Positions 6,051 to 12,304 of a stretch of 13,584 nt of DNA are shown here, in pieces; position 1 is the first letter of the stretch, and each line of letters opens with the position of its first letter. The DNA comes from Candidatus Woesearchaeota archaeon. GTDB lineage: Archaea; Nanobdellota; Nanobdellia; Woesearchaeales; SKIA01. Location of the stretch: the NCBI GenBank assembly GCA_007128245.1, contig SKXU01000062.1, forward strand, positions 1-13,584. Reading direction: 5' to 3'. A model generated the notes under the pieces. The model saw only the letters and a program-made list of their open reading frames with translations. It did no database searches and was not told the DNA's origin. The position numbers were made by a program, and so were the translations under genes.

Positions 6051-8767
6051 ATACGCACCTCAGCAGAGACCGTGATCGGACCCCACAAGTACGGCACAGA
6101 AGAGACTTGATTCACAATAATCTCCAAGTCCTCAGCTTCCAAGCTTAAGAAAATAACTCCGTTATCATCAAAATCAATGCTTTGCAAGAGCTCAAACACC
6201 GCCACCTGCATAGAATCCTGAGTATCATAGGAAATACTTGTCTGCGTGTACGAGCACAGATTCGAGCCTGAGTAGTCAGAAGGAATAGCCACTGTTTGCA
6301 TGCCCTGCTCATTCTCAATAGTCCACACACACCCCTCGGCACGCTCAAGCACGGTGGTGCGCGCAGTACTTGAAGGCACAAAGACCGTGTAGACCAAACT
6401 ATTCGCGTCCGAACAACCCATCGGCTCATCAATGCTATCGCCCGTACTAAGCATCAACGTATTTGATGAAGCAAGCAAGTGCACAGGAACGCCAACGACA
6501 AACGGGTCACCAAGACGTGAATAATTTACGAAAAACTCTGAGAGGTTAAATGCGCGCTCACCATTCACTAACGCAAGGTCAGTCCAATGAGGACCGCTAT
6601 ACGAGAGGATGTGCGCTTCACGAAAACGCACCCCTTCAGGAAGCGCAATCTCAGGAGTGCAGGTACCAAACGGCTCTGTTTGACGCGTAATCTCAATCTC
6701 GTTTGGACGCACATCATCAAGGGGTTGCTGGTGGCGCACAGTAATGGTTGAGTCACCATACAAGGTAGAGGGAGCGACGCCAGCAGGAATAATCACTGTT
6801 TGTGATACCTGCTCAAGCTGCGTCATGATTTCTTGACTAATGTTTTGATAAATCAGGCGCAACTCCTCAGTATCAGTTGAGTGCTGATACGTACCTGAAC
6901 CAATACGAGAGAGCTCCTCCATAGTTTCCATTGCGCGAGAACAATCAGTCATGGGACCAAAGCCAATCGTGTAAATAGTAGCTCCAAAGTCATCAACGAG
7001 GCGCTGAGCAGCGTAGTACGCGTCTTGCATAGCAGGAAGACATGACGTGTCTTCACACAAGTTCGCAAACTGATTACAATTCTGCCCAGAAACATCGCAC
7101 AACCCCTCACAATACATGGCCCCGTATGACGTGCTCAAACCCTGCTCACAGCCAGCGTCCGAGCAGTGCGTGGGCAGACCATCGCTCATCAAAATAACAA
7201 ATTTTGGGCGGTCAGATGGTTGCTCCGCAAAAATCTCATGTGCCTGAGCAAGAGCGCAAGAAATACATGTCTTGCCACTTCCTTGCTGAGGAAATGTTTG
7301 TGTGAAGGTCTCAAAAAAACCTTCTAGGGCTTCAGGATCCTCAGGATTATTATACCAATGCACCACCTCATTCACAAAGTGCACAGGCCACAAACGATTC
7401 CCAGGAGTTTCAAATAAGATATCAAGGACTTCCTTATCAAGACAGCGAGCAAGGTGTGTGCGACGAATATCAGGGTTGCCAAAAATTCTGTGATCGCACG
7501 CGCGCACAGCAGCTTGTCCTCCCTGAACGTTTCCCTGATCCCACGAACTAATACTTTTCATCATGCTCGCAGTATAATCAGTGACTAACACGACATCAGC
7601 ATTCCCGCCAAGAACGGTTTCTGTCGCAGCATTAAACGCCGCAAACCGCAGCGGCACCGTAGTATTCTCAAAGCGTGAGAAGTCAACGCCAGCAGCGAAT
7701 AAGTCCTCATTTGTCAACGTTACTTGCACATCACCAGTCTGATTACTCTCAAACACCGTGAGTTCACCAAACGCAAGGTATGCACGCACAGTAGGATCAG
7801 GGTTGTTGTAGTGCAAAAACACCTCTATCTCCTCAATCGGAGCAGGCACAATAAACGCATCATACAAATTCACTACGCCCGCAATACCTGGGAAGCGATA
7901 CGTGGTAGTCGTTAAGTCAGGGTTGGTGGTGAATGTGTCAGTGGTGTAGGTTGCGCGAATAAACCCTCCCTGCACAGAAGCGTTGGTGAGATCATCAAAA
8001 GAGAGCAATATAGAGTTCACGCCTGCAGAAAGATAGGGTATGCAATCAACAAGGTCGAAGGTATCAGGAATAGTCACTGGCTGCGAGGGCGTGTACTCCC
8101 CACAAAAATTGGTGTTTACGTACACACGAGCGGTCTGGACGATATCGATTTCAGCCACGAGCTCAATCATGCGCCCATCAACATCAGCAGGCAGCGCGAG
8201 CTGAGTAGTAATCTCTCCTTGCCCGACAAACCCTCCAAAATACGTAAAGCTACGCGTCTGCTTGTCACGCAACCGCGTAAGATACGCCGTGCTTGACGAG
8301 CCCGCAACGGGCTGTCCTTCATCAATACCTGTTATTTGCTGGCGCGCAACAGAGCGCGCACGCTCAAAGACAGGAACGGTCTGCTCATAGAGCACGCTCG
8401 TTCCTTGACTTGTGCGCATCTCTAACAAAATCCACAAATCATCCGGGATGTGGTCTTGCAATGACTGCGCAAGACCATCAAGGCGCGGATCCGCAGTGAC
8501 GTACAATAAGCTGAGCGCATATAAGACGGAGTCAGAGCCTAAGAGTGTGGTGTTATCAAGGATTTCTTGAAGCGCAGGGTAGTGCGCGACGTACTCGTCA
8601 GCGCTGATAGCGTTAAGTGACGCAATAATGTCTTGGGAAGCTCGCTGCGTATAAAACGTGTCGTCAACAACGACTTGCACAGAAAAGAGTAGGATAAATG
8701 CGGTGATAAACAATGCTGATGCTAATAATGCATCAATCGTGAGTAAAAACCCCTTCTTTACTGCCAT
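6047..8767 (-). CDS. Large vWA-domain pseudopilin-like surface protein (TadG-like position)
   Basis: This 906-residue protein begins MAVKKG then a hydrophobic helix (FLLTIDALLASALF), a prepilin-like signal with possible cleavage after Gly6. Residues 35-390 are predicted extracellular beta-rich sequence. A vWA domain spans about 391-650: the metal-site loop is D397-Y-T399-A-S401 (DxTxS instead of the usual DxSxS), the candidate Thr is T500 in GKTCISCAL, and D529 lies in ILMSDGLP. A cysteine-rich insertion follows, with seven Cys at 535-576. There are 18 Cys in total and at least seven N-glycosylation sequons. The tail (650-906) is another beta-rich region. The ATG at 8767 follows GAGGTG by five bases and overlaps the previous gene by 10 nt. 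Bacterial TadG also joins a pilin-like N-terminus to vWA. A tip adhesin or minor pilin is the best guess. Confidence 0.87.
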   Translation of the reverse strand: MAVKKGFLLTIDALLASALFITAFILLFSVQVVVDDTFYTQRASQDIIASLNAISADEYVAHYPALQEILDNTTLLGSDSVLYALSLLYVTADPRLDGLAQSLQDHIPDDLWILLEMRTSQGTSVLYEQTVPVFERARSVARQQITGIDEGQPVAGSSSTAYLTRLRDKQTRSFTYFGGFVGQGEITTQLALPADVDGRMIELVAEIDIVQTARVYVNTNFCGEYTPSQPVTIPDTFDLVDCIPYLSAGVNSILLSFDDLTNASVQGGFIRATYTTDTFTTNPDLTTTTYRFPGIAGVVNLYDAFIVPAPIEEIEVFLHYNNPDPTVRAYLAFGELTVFESNQTGDVQVTLTNEDLFAAGVDFSRFENTTVPLRFAAFNAATETVLGGNADVVLVTDYTASMMKSISSWDQGNVQGGQAAVRACDHRIFGNPDIRRTHLARCLDKEVLDILFETPGNRLWPVHFVNEVVHWYNNPEDPEALEGFFETFTQTFPQQGSGKTCISCALAQAHEIFAEQPSDRPKFVILMSDGLPTHCSDAGCEQGLSTSYGAMYCEGLCDVSGQNCNQFANLCEDTSCLPAMQDAYYAAQRLVDDFGATIYTIGFGPMTDCSRAMETMEELSRIGSGTYQHSTDTEELRLIYQNISQEIMTQLEQVSQTVIIPAGVAPSTLYGDSTITVRHQQPLDDVRPNEIEITRQTEPFGTCTPEIALPEGVRFREAHILSYSGPHWTDLALVNGERAFNLSEFFVNYSRLGDPFVVGVPVHLLASSNTLMLSTGDSIDEPMGCSDANSLVYTVFVPSSTARTTVLERAEGCVWTIENEQGMQTVAIPSDYSGSNLCSYTQTSISYDTQDSMQVAVFELLQSIDFDDNGVIFLSLEAEDLEIIVNQVSSVPYLWGPITVSAEVRI

Positions 8768-9192
8768 GCAATCACCTCAACAGTAGCAATAGAACCGTTG
8801 TGCGCGACGTAGCGACGCACGACATGCACATCAGACGCGTCAGTGGGAGCAACTCCTGCGGACAAGAAGAGGCCGTGAGCATCCGTTACCGTCACTAAGA
8901 AGTCAGACTCAATACCAACAAGCTGCTTGACGAGCACGTGAGGAAGACTCTCAAACGCTGCGAATGCATCAAGGTCTAGACGCTGATTCACCACAAACCC
9001 AGGAGAAAGAACGGTATCTTGGGTGTACGAGGAAGGGTATGCGAGGAGCACGGCAGATGAGAGCGCTTTTGCATCGATTTGTTGCTGCGAAACGCTTGGG
9101 GGCTGATAAAATACGAGCAATAACACCACAGCAATGATACTCGTAAACACCACAGCAAGGATTAAGTCTAAGGCATAACTTTGTGCTTTCAT
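8758..9192 (-). CDS. Small pilin-like protein, atypical class III signal
   Basis: A 144-residue protein starting MKA-QSYALDLILAVVFTSIIAV. The Q-x-x-x-x-D pattern and the position of the hydrophobic helix resemble archaeal class III signals, but Ala replaces Gly before the predicted cut and Asp stands near where Glu is expected, so processing is uncertain. After the helix comes a short external domain of about 110 residues with no cysteine and one NGS sequon. The start overlaps the previous stop as ATGA (9189-9192) and is preceded by GAGGTG at 9201-9206, eight bases away. It is the third gene of the pilin operon and overlaps the vWA gene by 10 nt, implying coupled translation and perhaps fixed stoichiometry. 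Minor pilin is the likely role; family not recognised. Confidence 0.8.
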   Translation of the reverse strand: MKAQSYALDLILAVVFTSIIAVVLLLVFYQPPSVSQQQIDAKALSSAVLLAYPSSYTQDTVLSPGFVVNQRLDLDAFAAFESLPHVLVKQLVGIESDFLVTVTDAHGLFLSAGVAPTDASDVHVVRRYVAHNGSIATVEVIAWQ

Positions 9193-9569
9193 TCAAAAAA
9201 CACCTCTCCATCCTCTTTACGCAACACATTCACACCTGTTTGCGGACTCCCATTATACGCGGGTGTGCGCATAAAAAACTGTTGATCACCCACGCGCACA
9301 ATCACGGCAGCAGGACGCGCCAACACCTCAACAGGCCTGTTTCTGACCGCTTCAGGAATACTGAATTCTCGGCGATAGCCATCCATGACCACAGAAGCAG
9401 TCACGAGCTCTTGTCGAATCTGAGCCGCAAGGCGCTCAGCAGCTACTTGTTGCTCATCAGCAATAGCATCTTGTTGCAACGTCAGCGCAATGAGCAAGTA
9501 CGCAAACAAGACAAACCCGACAAACCCCATGACTAACAAGAATTCCGTAGCGACCTGTCCTCGTCTCAT
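9189..9569 (-). CDS. Minor pilin / pseudopilin with canonical class III signal
   Basis: A 126-residue protein beginning MRRG-QVATEFLLVMGFVGFVLFAY: a basic n-region, Gly before the cut, Gln at +1 and Glu at +5, then one membrane-spanning helix. This is the pattern recognised by archaeal prepilin peptidases (EppA/FlaK/PibD). The external part, roughly 90 residues, starts with a helical stretch (ADEQQVAAERLAAQI) continuing the pilin spine and ends in short beta-type segments (AAVIVRVGDQQFFMRTPAY). It overlaps the upstream pilin gene as ATGA (9566-9569) and the downstream gene likewise (9189-9192). By order and size it would correspond to TadE/TadF-type pseudopilins, though similarity at sequence level is not claimed. 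Confidence 0.86.
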   Translation of the reverse strand: MRRGQVATEFLLVMGFVGFVLFAYLLIALTLQQDAIADEQQVAAERLAAQIRQELVTASVVMDGYRREFSIPEAVRNRPVEVLARPAAVIVRVGDQQFFMRTPAYNGSPQTGVNVLRKEDGEVFFE

Positions 9570-9979
9570 TGCGTAACCCGTACTCCATCAGGGGTCGCGC
9601 TCACCACAAACCGCTGCAGCCCTTGCTGAGTACTCAGAGAGGGATGATTAGGAACGAATATTGAGTCAGAAAACGTCACGATATCACGCGCAAGGCCACG
9701 TTCAGTAGTGAGGACGATAGCGTCATCAAGCACCCGAAACGACGCGACGTGAGCAGGAATACGTACTGAAACAGTCTCCTGACTGGGGTGTCCTGCCATG
9801 TGTACGCGCTCAGCAGCTTGCACTAACGTGGATGTAGCGGCAAGGGCTTGTCGGTTCACCGCATCTGACTGCAAGGCATCAAACTGGACATAAAACAAGA
9901 TGAGCAAGGGAATGAGCAATAAAAAACTAAATGCAGTGATTAGCAAGTACTCGATACTGACTTGTCCACCTCTCATCAT
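9566..9979 (-). CDS. Pilin-like protein with canonical class III signal, first gene of the pilin/vWA operon
   Basis: A 137-residue protein beginning MMRGG-QVSIEYLLITAFSFLLLIP. Q-V-S-I-E-Y-L-L matches the archaeal Q-x-S-x-E-x-x-x-L class III motif fully, with Gly-Gly before the cut and a hydrophobic helix serving as the filament core. The mature head (about 100 residues) has alternating beta-type segments (TVSVRIPAHVASFRVLDDAIV) and no cysteine. Two ATG codons lie in tandem at 9979 and 9976; a box centred 26 bases above 9979 favours the first and predicts a leaderless mRNA. It heads a six-gene run ending at 4768 in which four of the five junctions are ATGA/GTGA overlaps and the fifth is a 10-nt overlap. 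Its order before the smaller pilin and the vWA protein fits a minor-pilin cluster. Confidence 0.88.
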   Translation of the reverse strand: MMRGGQVSIEYLLITAFSFLLLIPLLILFYVQFDALQSDAVNRQALAATSTLVQAAERVHMAGHPSQETVSVRIPAHVASFRVLDDAIVLTTERGLARDIVTFSDSIFVPNHPSLSTQQGLQRFVVSATPDGVRVTQ

Positions 9980-10001
9980 GTGATGATGTGCGAGAAGACC
10001 T

Positions 10002-10009
10002 TTTTAAAA
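10002..10009 (-). promoter_or_regulatory. TATA box of the pilin/vWA operon (leaderless)
   Basis: TTTTAAAA, flanked so the minus strand reads CTTTTAAAAAGG, is centred about 26 bases upstream of the ATG at 9979. The distance predicts a transcript beginning at the start codon. The element is symmetric, so plus-strand use cannot be excluded. Confidence 0.65.
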
Positions 10010-10019
10010 GTAGTGAAAG

Positions 10020-10027
10020 TTTTTAAG
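10020..10027 (+). promoter_or_regulatory. TATA-like box of the unknown plus-strand gene
   Basis: TTTTTAAG is centred about 26 bases upstream of the in-frame ATG at 10049, the same geometry as the other promoters of this window. It lies only 10 bases from the divergent pilin promoter, so the two transcription complexes could interfere with each other. Confidence 0.5.
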
Positions 10028-10048
10028 CAAGACGCGGGTGCTCAGACA

Positions 10049-10351
10049 ATGCTTACTGATTTACTGCAAGAAACGCTAGGTAAAAAGCGAGTAGGAAACA
10101 CAGTGTGCATGCAAGATAGGTATCTGCGTGCGGGCGAGTGGAGACCTACTCTGTGGGGGACGTTTGTGTACCGACTCGAACAATACGATGCAGGAAAAGG
10201 ACACATCGTTTCAGTGAGGCGCGCTCTTGTGGAGATGAGACGAGCATATCGACGCGCGCACACATCCGATCCTGAGAGTGCGCAAGCAGCCGAGTTACGC
10301 GAAGGATTTGAACTCGCAGATAAGTTCTATACCATCGTAACGTGCACATAA
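10049..10351 (+). CDS. Hypothetical protein of about 100 residues, divergent from the pilin operon
   Basis: I do not recognise this protein. The frame stays open from 9962, but the promoter geometry favours the ATG at 10049, giving 100 residues starting MLTDLLQETLGKKRV. Starts at 9983 or 9986 (MMCEKTFLK...) would add about 22 residues whose sequence also looks amphipathic and protein-like. The protein is small, soluble, Arg-rich in the middle (VRRALVEMRRAYRRA) and ends in a helix (LREGFELADKFYTIVTCT). Trp-containing segments (GEWRPTLWGTFVYRL) suggest a compact fold. It is one of only two plus-strand genes here, divergent from the pilin operon and convergent with nop10 (23 bases apart). A regulator of the adjacent pilin operon is possible but rests only on position. 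Confidence 0.6.
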   Translation: MLTDLLQETLGKKRVGNTVCMQDRYLRAGEWRPTLWGTFVYRLEQYDAGKGHIVSVRRALVEMRRAYRRAHTSDPESAQAAELREGFELADKFYTIVTCT

Positions 10352-10374
10352 CCCATCATTACCGCTGATTACCC

Positions 10375-10533
10375 TCAAAGGAGTCCTTGACGCTTTTTTG
10401 CGATACGACGATATTTTGCGTACCGATCATCAGGACTATACTTTGCGGGCTTAGGAGACACTGCTTTTTGACCGCAAGAGTGCACCTCATCAAGCGTGTA
10501 CTCTCCGCAGCCAGTACATTTGAGAAGAATCAT
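10375..10533 (-). CDS. nop10: Nop10, H/ACA ribonucleoprotein subunit
   Basis: A 52-residue protein beginning MILLKCTGCGEYTLDEVHSC and continuing through SPKPAKYSPDDRYAKYRR. The Cys pairs (C6, C9 and C20 visible) form the N-terminal zinc-ribbon-like part, and the PAKYSPDDRYAKYRR segment is the conserved Nop10 element that contacts Cbf5. It acts in archaeal H/ACA guide RNPs for rRNA pseudouridylation. The ATG overlaps the aIF2-alpha stop as ATGA (10530-10533), and this pairing downstream of aIF2-alpha is the conserved archaeal order. It ends the eL42/aIF2-alpha operon. Its length is normal for the family. Confidence 0.95.
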   Translation of the reverse strand: MILLKCTGCGEYTLDEVHSCGQKAVSPKPAKYSPDDRYAKYRRIAKKRQGLL

Positions 10534-11285
10534 TTCTTGTCCGTGCGCTCAAACACCACTTCTGCGTTCGGAACGTGCTCTTTGACGTGCTCGCGAAGGT
10601 GCTTGAGCGTCTCCTCAGCATGTTTGTAATTCTTATCCTCAACAATAACGGTGTAGCGCCCTCCGCCCGCATACGAAACACGTACTGTCTCGTGCGTGTC
10701 AGAGAAGGCCTCACGAATACGTTCCACACCTTGAGGATCCCATGAATGAATGCTAAATTCTCCTTTGATACGCACCGCTTTGGGTTTAAGACGCTCTTTA
10801 ATTGCGGCGACGATCTCATCTGTGAGCTTCTTGTCAAACCCAGAAATACTCGTTTTATCCTCCACGACATCCATGAAGGCATCATAGACGGAATGGTACT
10901 CTGAAAATTGTTTTTCGAGCTCCGAGAGTATCTTCTCCCCATTATGCCCTTTTTCTGTGAGTTGCTTAGCAATGTTCTCCACAATTTGCTGTTGTTTTAA
11001 TTCAGACGCTTTCTGGCGCTTTTGTGCTTCAGTGACTCGACGCAAAGACAAATCAATGTGTCCTTTGTCTTTGTCAATCTTGAGTACTTTGAGAACGAGC
11101 GTTTTTCCTTCCTTAACGTACTCACCAATATTCTTAATGCGTCCAGGAGCAATCTCAGAGATGTGCATCATCCCAGACTTGCTGTACTCATCAAGATTGC
11201 AGAATACTGAGTGATACTGAATTTTTGTTACAGTAGCAATGACCAGCTCCCCTTCATCCGGCCAGCCATCCTTGTGCCGCACCAT
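10530..11285 (-). CDS. eif2a: Translation initiation factor aIF2 subunit alpha
   Basis: A 251-residue protein with the domain order of archaeal IF2-alpha. An N-terminal S1-type OB fold (about 9-85) opens with PDEGELVIATVTKIQYHSVF, contains GMMHISEIAPGRIKNI at the loop equivalent to the eukaryotic Ser51 region, and ends in the S1 hallmark KGHIDLSLRRV. A helical middle domain (about 90-170) and a C-terminal alpha/beta domain (about 172-250) that contacts the gamma subunit follow. With beta and gamma subunits it delivers initiator Met-tRNA to the small subunit. The ATG at 11285 lies six bases after the eL42 stop, and the stop overlaps nop10. In many archaea rps27e sits between eL42 and this gene; here there is no room for it. 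Confidence 0.96.
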   Translation of the reverse strand: MVRHKDGWPDEGELVIATVTKIQYHSVFCNLDEYSKSGMMHISEIAPGRIKNIGEYVKEGKTLVLKVLKIDKDKGHIDLSLRRVTEAQKRQKASELKQQQIVENIAKQLTEKGHNGEKILSELEKQFSEYHSVYDAFMDVVEDKTSISGFDKKLTDEIVAAIKERLKPKAVRIKGEFSIHSWDPQGVERIREAFSDTHETVRVSYAGGGRYTVIVEDKNYKHAEETLKHLREHVKEHVPNAEVVFERTDKK

Positions 11286-11291
11286 ACGAAT

Positions 11292-11609
11292 CTATACGAT
11301 CTCCACCTTCTTTGCGCGCAAACCACTGTGTTGCGTGTGGGTCTTTTGGCACTTCTTACACCGGTAGCGGAAATCAGTTTTCTTCGTGACTTTCTTTCCC
11401 GTCATCTTCCAGCTAGCTACAGCTGGTTTAGAAAAGCGACCAGTGTTCCCATGTCCACGAGCAAGCCCACGAAGTTTCAAACGATTTCTTGAACCACGGC
11501 TGAGCGGGCGCGTCTGGTTTCTTCCTCTTCGTTTAGCAAGAGAAACAACTACTTCATGATGCGCGTTACAGTGCGGACAATGCCTTTTCTGCTGTTTAGG
11601 AAGCTTCAT
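11292..11609 (-). CDS. rpl44e: 50S ribosomal protein eL42 (L44e)
   Basis: A 105-residue basic protein with the two zinc-binding Cys pairs of the family: C11-x2-C14 in KRHCPHCNAHHEV and C84-x2-C87 in FRYRCKKCQKTHTQ. Between them is the Arg/Gly/Lys-rich RNA-binding part (RGLARGHGNTGRFSKP, then KKVTKKTDFRYRC). eL42 sits near the E site of the large subunit. The length is slightly above the roughly 95 residues I expect for archaeal members. It is the first gene of the eL42/aIF2-alpha/nop10 operon, with a box centred 26 bases upstream of the ATG at 11609 that predicts a leaderless mRNA. Confidence 0.95.
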   Translation of the reverse strand: MKLPKQQKRHCPHCNAHHEVVVSLAKRRGRNQTRPLSRGSRNRLKLRGLARGHGNTGRFSKPAVASWKMTGKKVTKKTDFRYRCKKCQKTHTQHSGLRAKKVEIV

Positions 11610-11631
11610 GTAGAGGGCGAATATCGAGGTG

Positions 11632-11639
11632 TTTATAAA
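11632..11639 (-). promoter_or_regulatory. TATA box of the eL42 operon (leaderless)
   Basis: The minus strand reads TTTATAAA, a near-ideal archaeal TATA box, centred about 26 bases upstream of the eL42 ATG. No Shine-Dalgarno lies between box and start, in agreement with a leaderless transcript. Confidence 0.75.
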
Positions 11640-11669
11640 GCTTATGCGTGCTTAAAGCAACAGGCAATG

Positions 11670-11677
11670 CTTAAATA
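11670..11677 (+). promoter_or_regulatory. TATA box of the 31-codon ORF (leaderless)
   Basis: CTTAAATA on the plus strand is centred about 26 bases upstream of the ATG at 11699, with no Shine-Dalgarno in between. It stands back to back with the eL42 promoter in an 89-base intergenic region and is the main evidence that the short ORF is expressed. Confidence 0.55.
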
Positions 11678-11698
11678 CCATAAATACTTTGCACTAGG

Positions 11699-11794
11699 AT
11701 GGCAGAAGTGATTGTGAAAAAAAATATTGCTAAAGAACTCAAGAGGATCATACAGGAAAATGATGCTCTACTCAGAGAACTTTCCAAACACTAG
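11699..11794 (+). CDS. Short 31-residue ORF with its own promoter, convergent with the Doc gene
   Basis: The ORF reads MAEVIVKKNIAKELKRIIQE followed by NDALLRELSKH and a TAG. It is mostly charged and hydrophobic residues spaced as an amphipathic helix (KELKRIIQENDALLREL) after a short strand-like start (AEVIV), without low-complexity bias. A well-placed TATA-like box supports real transcription. I recognise no family. Its 3' end overlaps the last 27 bases of the Doc-type gene on the opposite strand, so both transcripts would be complementary there. It may be a small DNA- or protein-binding peptide, the remnant of a longer gene, or an antitoxin-like partner of Doc; nothing but position supports the last idea. 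Confidence 0.5.
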   Translation: MAEVIVKKNIAKELKRIIQENDALLRELSKH

Positions 11795-12274
11795 TTTCTG
11801 TGAATCTAGCCAGTGTAAAATCTCTTGCACGCTTTGTTTGCTCCCTGATTTTCTCGAACTCACTCTCTTAAGCAATTGCACATGCCTTAGATAATCACTC
11901 ATCGATATATGCACTGCACATCCGTTAATCATCAAAAATAAGATGAACGTGACATAGGCAGTTCGCTTATTCCCATCATAAAAACCGTGAGCAGTGCATA
12001 ACCGCTCAAGCAAACAAGCCGCCTTTGCTCGTATGATTGCCTCTTGAGAGCCGTCAACACCCATATATTGCGCTGCCTTAATTGCAAATTCAATGTTCGC
12101 TACGTGCAAGGGCTCAGCCACACGTATCTCATCTTCTACACCTTGATAAACAGAAACAAGAACTTTGTGAATAGAAACAATCACATCATACGATGGATAC
12201 AGCACCCCACCAATACGAAAAAACACCTGCTCAGCAGGCATTTCATGAAACACTTTGGTTAACACATCCTCCAT
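11768..12274 (-). CDS. Doc-type Fic-fold protein (death-on-curing-like)
   Basis: A 168-residue protein from the ATG at 12274. An alternative TTG at 12280 adds two residues but does not fit the promoter. The signature is HGFYDGNKRTAYVTFILFL, residues 96-114: H96, F98, D100, G101, N102, K103, R104. This is the Doc version (HxFxDxNKR) rather than the Fic AMPylase version (HPFxxGNGR). The helices before it (IEFAIKAAQY, RAKAACLLERL) match the Doc core. Doc of phage P1 phosphorylates EF-Tu, with Phd as antidote. No Phd/AbrB-like gene precedes it: the upstream gene is Gins15, transcribed from its own promoter. An 80-residue N-terminal part precedes the usual core. It may be a solitary toxin-like enzyme or one whose partner lies elsewhere. 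Confidence 0.85.
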   Translation of the reverse strand: MEDVLTKVFHEMPAEQVFFRIGGVLYPSYDVIVSIHKVLVSVYQGVEDEIRVAEPLHVANIEFAIKAAQYMGVDGSQEAIIRAKAACLLERLCTAHGFYDGNKRTAYVTFILFLMINGCAVHISMSDYLRHVQLLKRVSSRKSGSKQSVQEILHWLDSQKLVFGKFSE

Positions 12275-12295
12275 ACACAAGATAAGAGAACACCA

Positions 12296-12303
12296 TTATT
12301 ATA
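12296..12303 (-). promoter_or_regulatory. TATA box of the Doc gene (leaderless)
   Basis: The minus strand reads TATAATAA just after the Gins15 stop, centred about 26 bases upstream of the ATG at 12274. It shows that the Doc gene can be transcribed separately from Gins15 and selects the ATG over the upstream TTG. Confidence 0.6.
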
Positions 12304-12304
12304 C

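Noticed and set aside
9962..10048. The TTG at 9962 or ATGs at 9983/9986 as the start of the unknown plus-strand gene.
   Set aside because: They would place the start inside or abutting the divergent pilin coding sequence with no upstream TATA-like element I can support; the ATG at 10049 fits the promoter rule. Not fully excluded.
10394..10399. T-run on the plus strand about 43 bases after the unknown gene's stop, as a possible terminator.
   Set aside because: It lies inside the nop10 coding sequence, where it encodes Lys codons on the other strand; no independent support.
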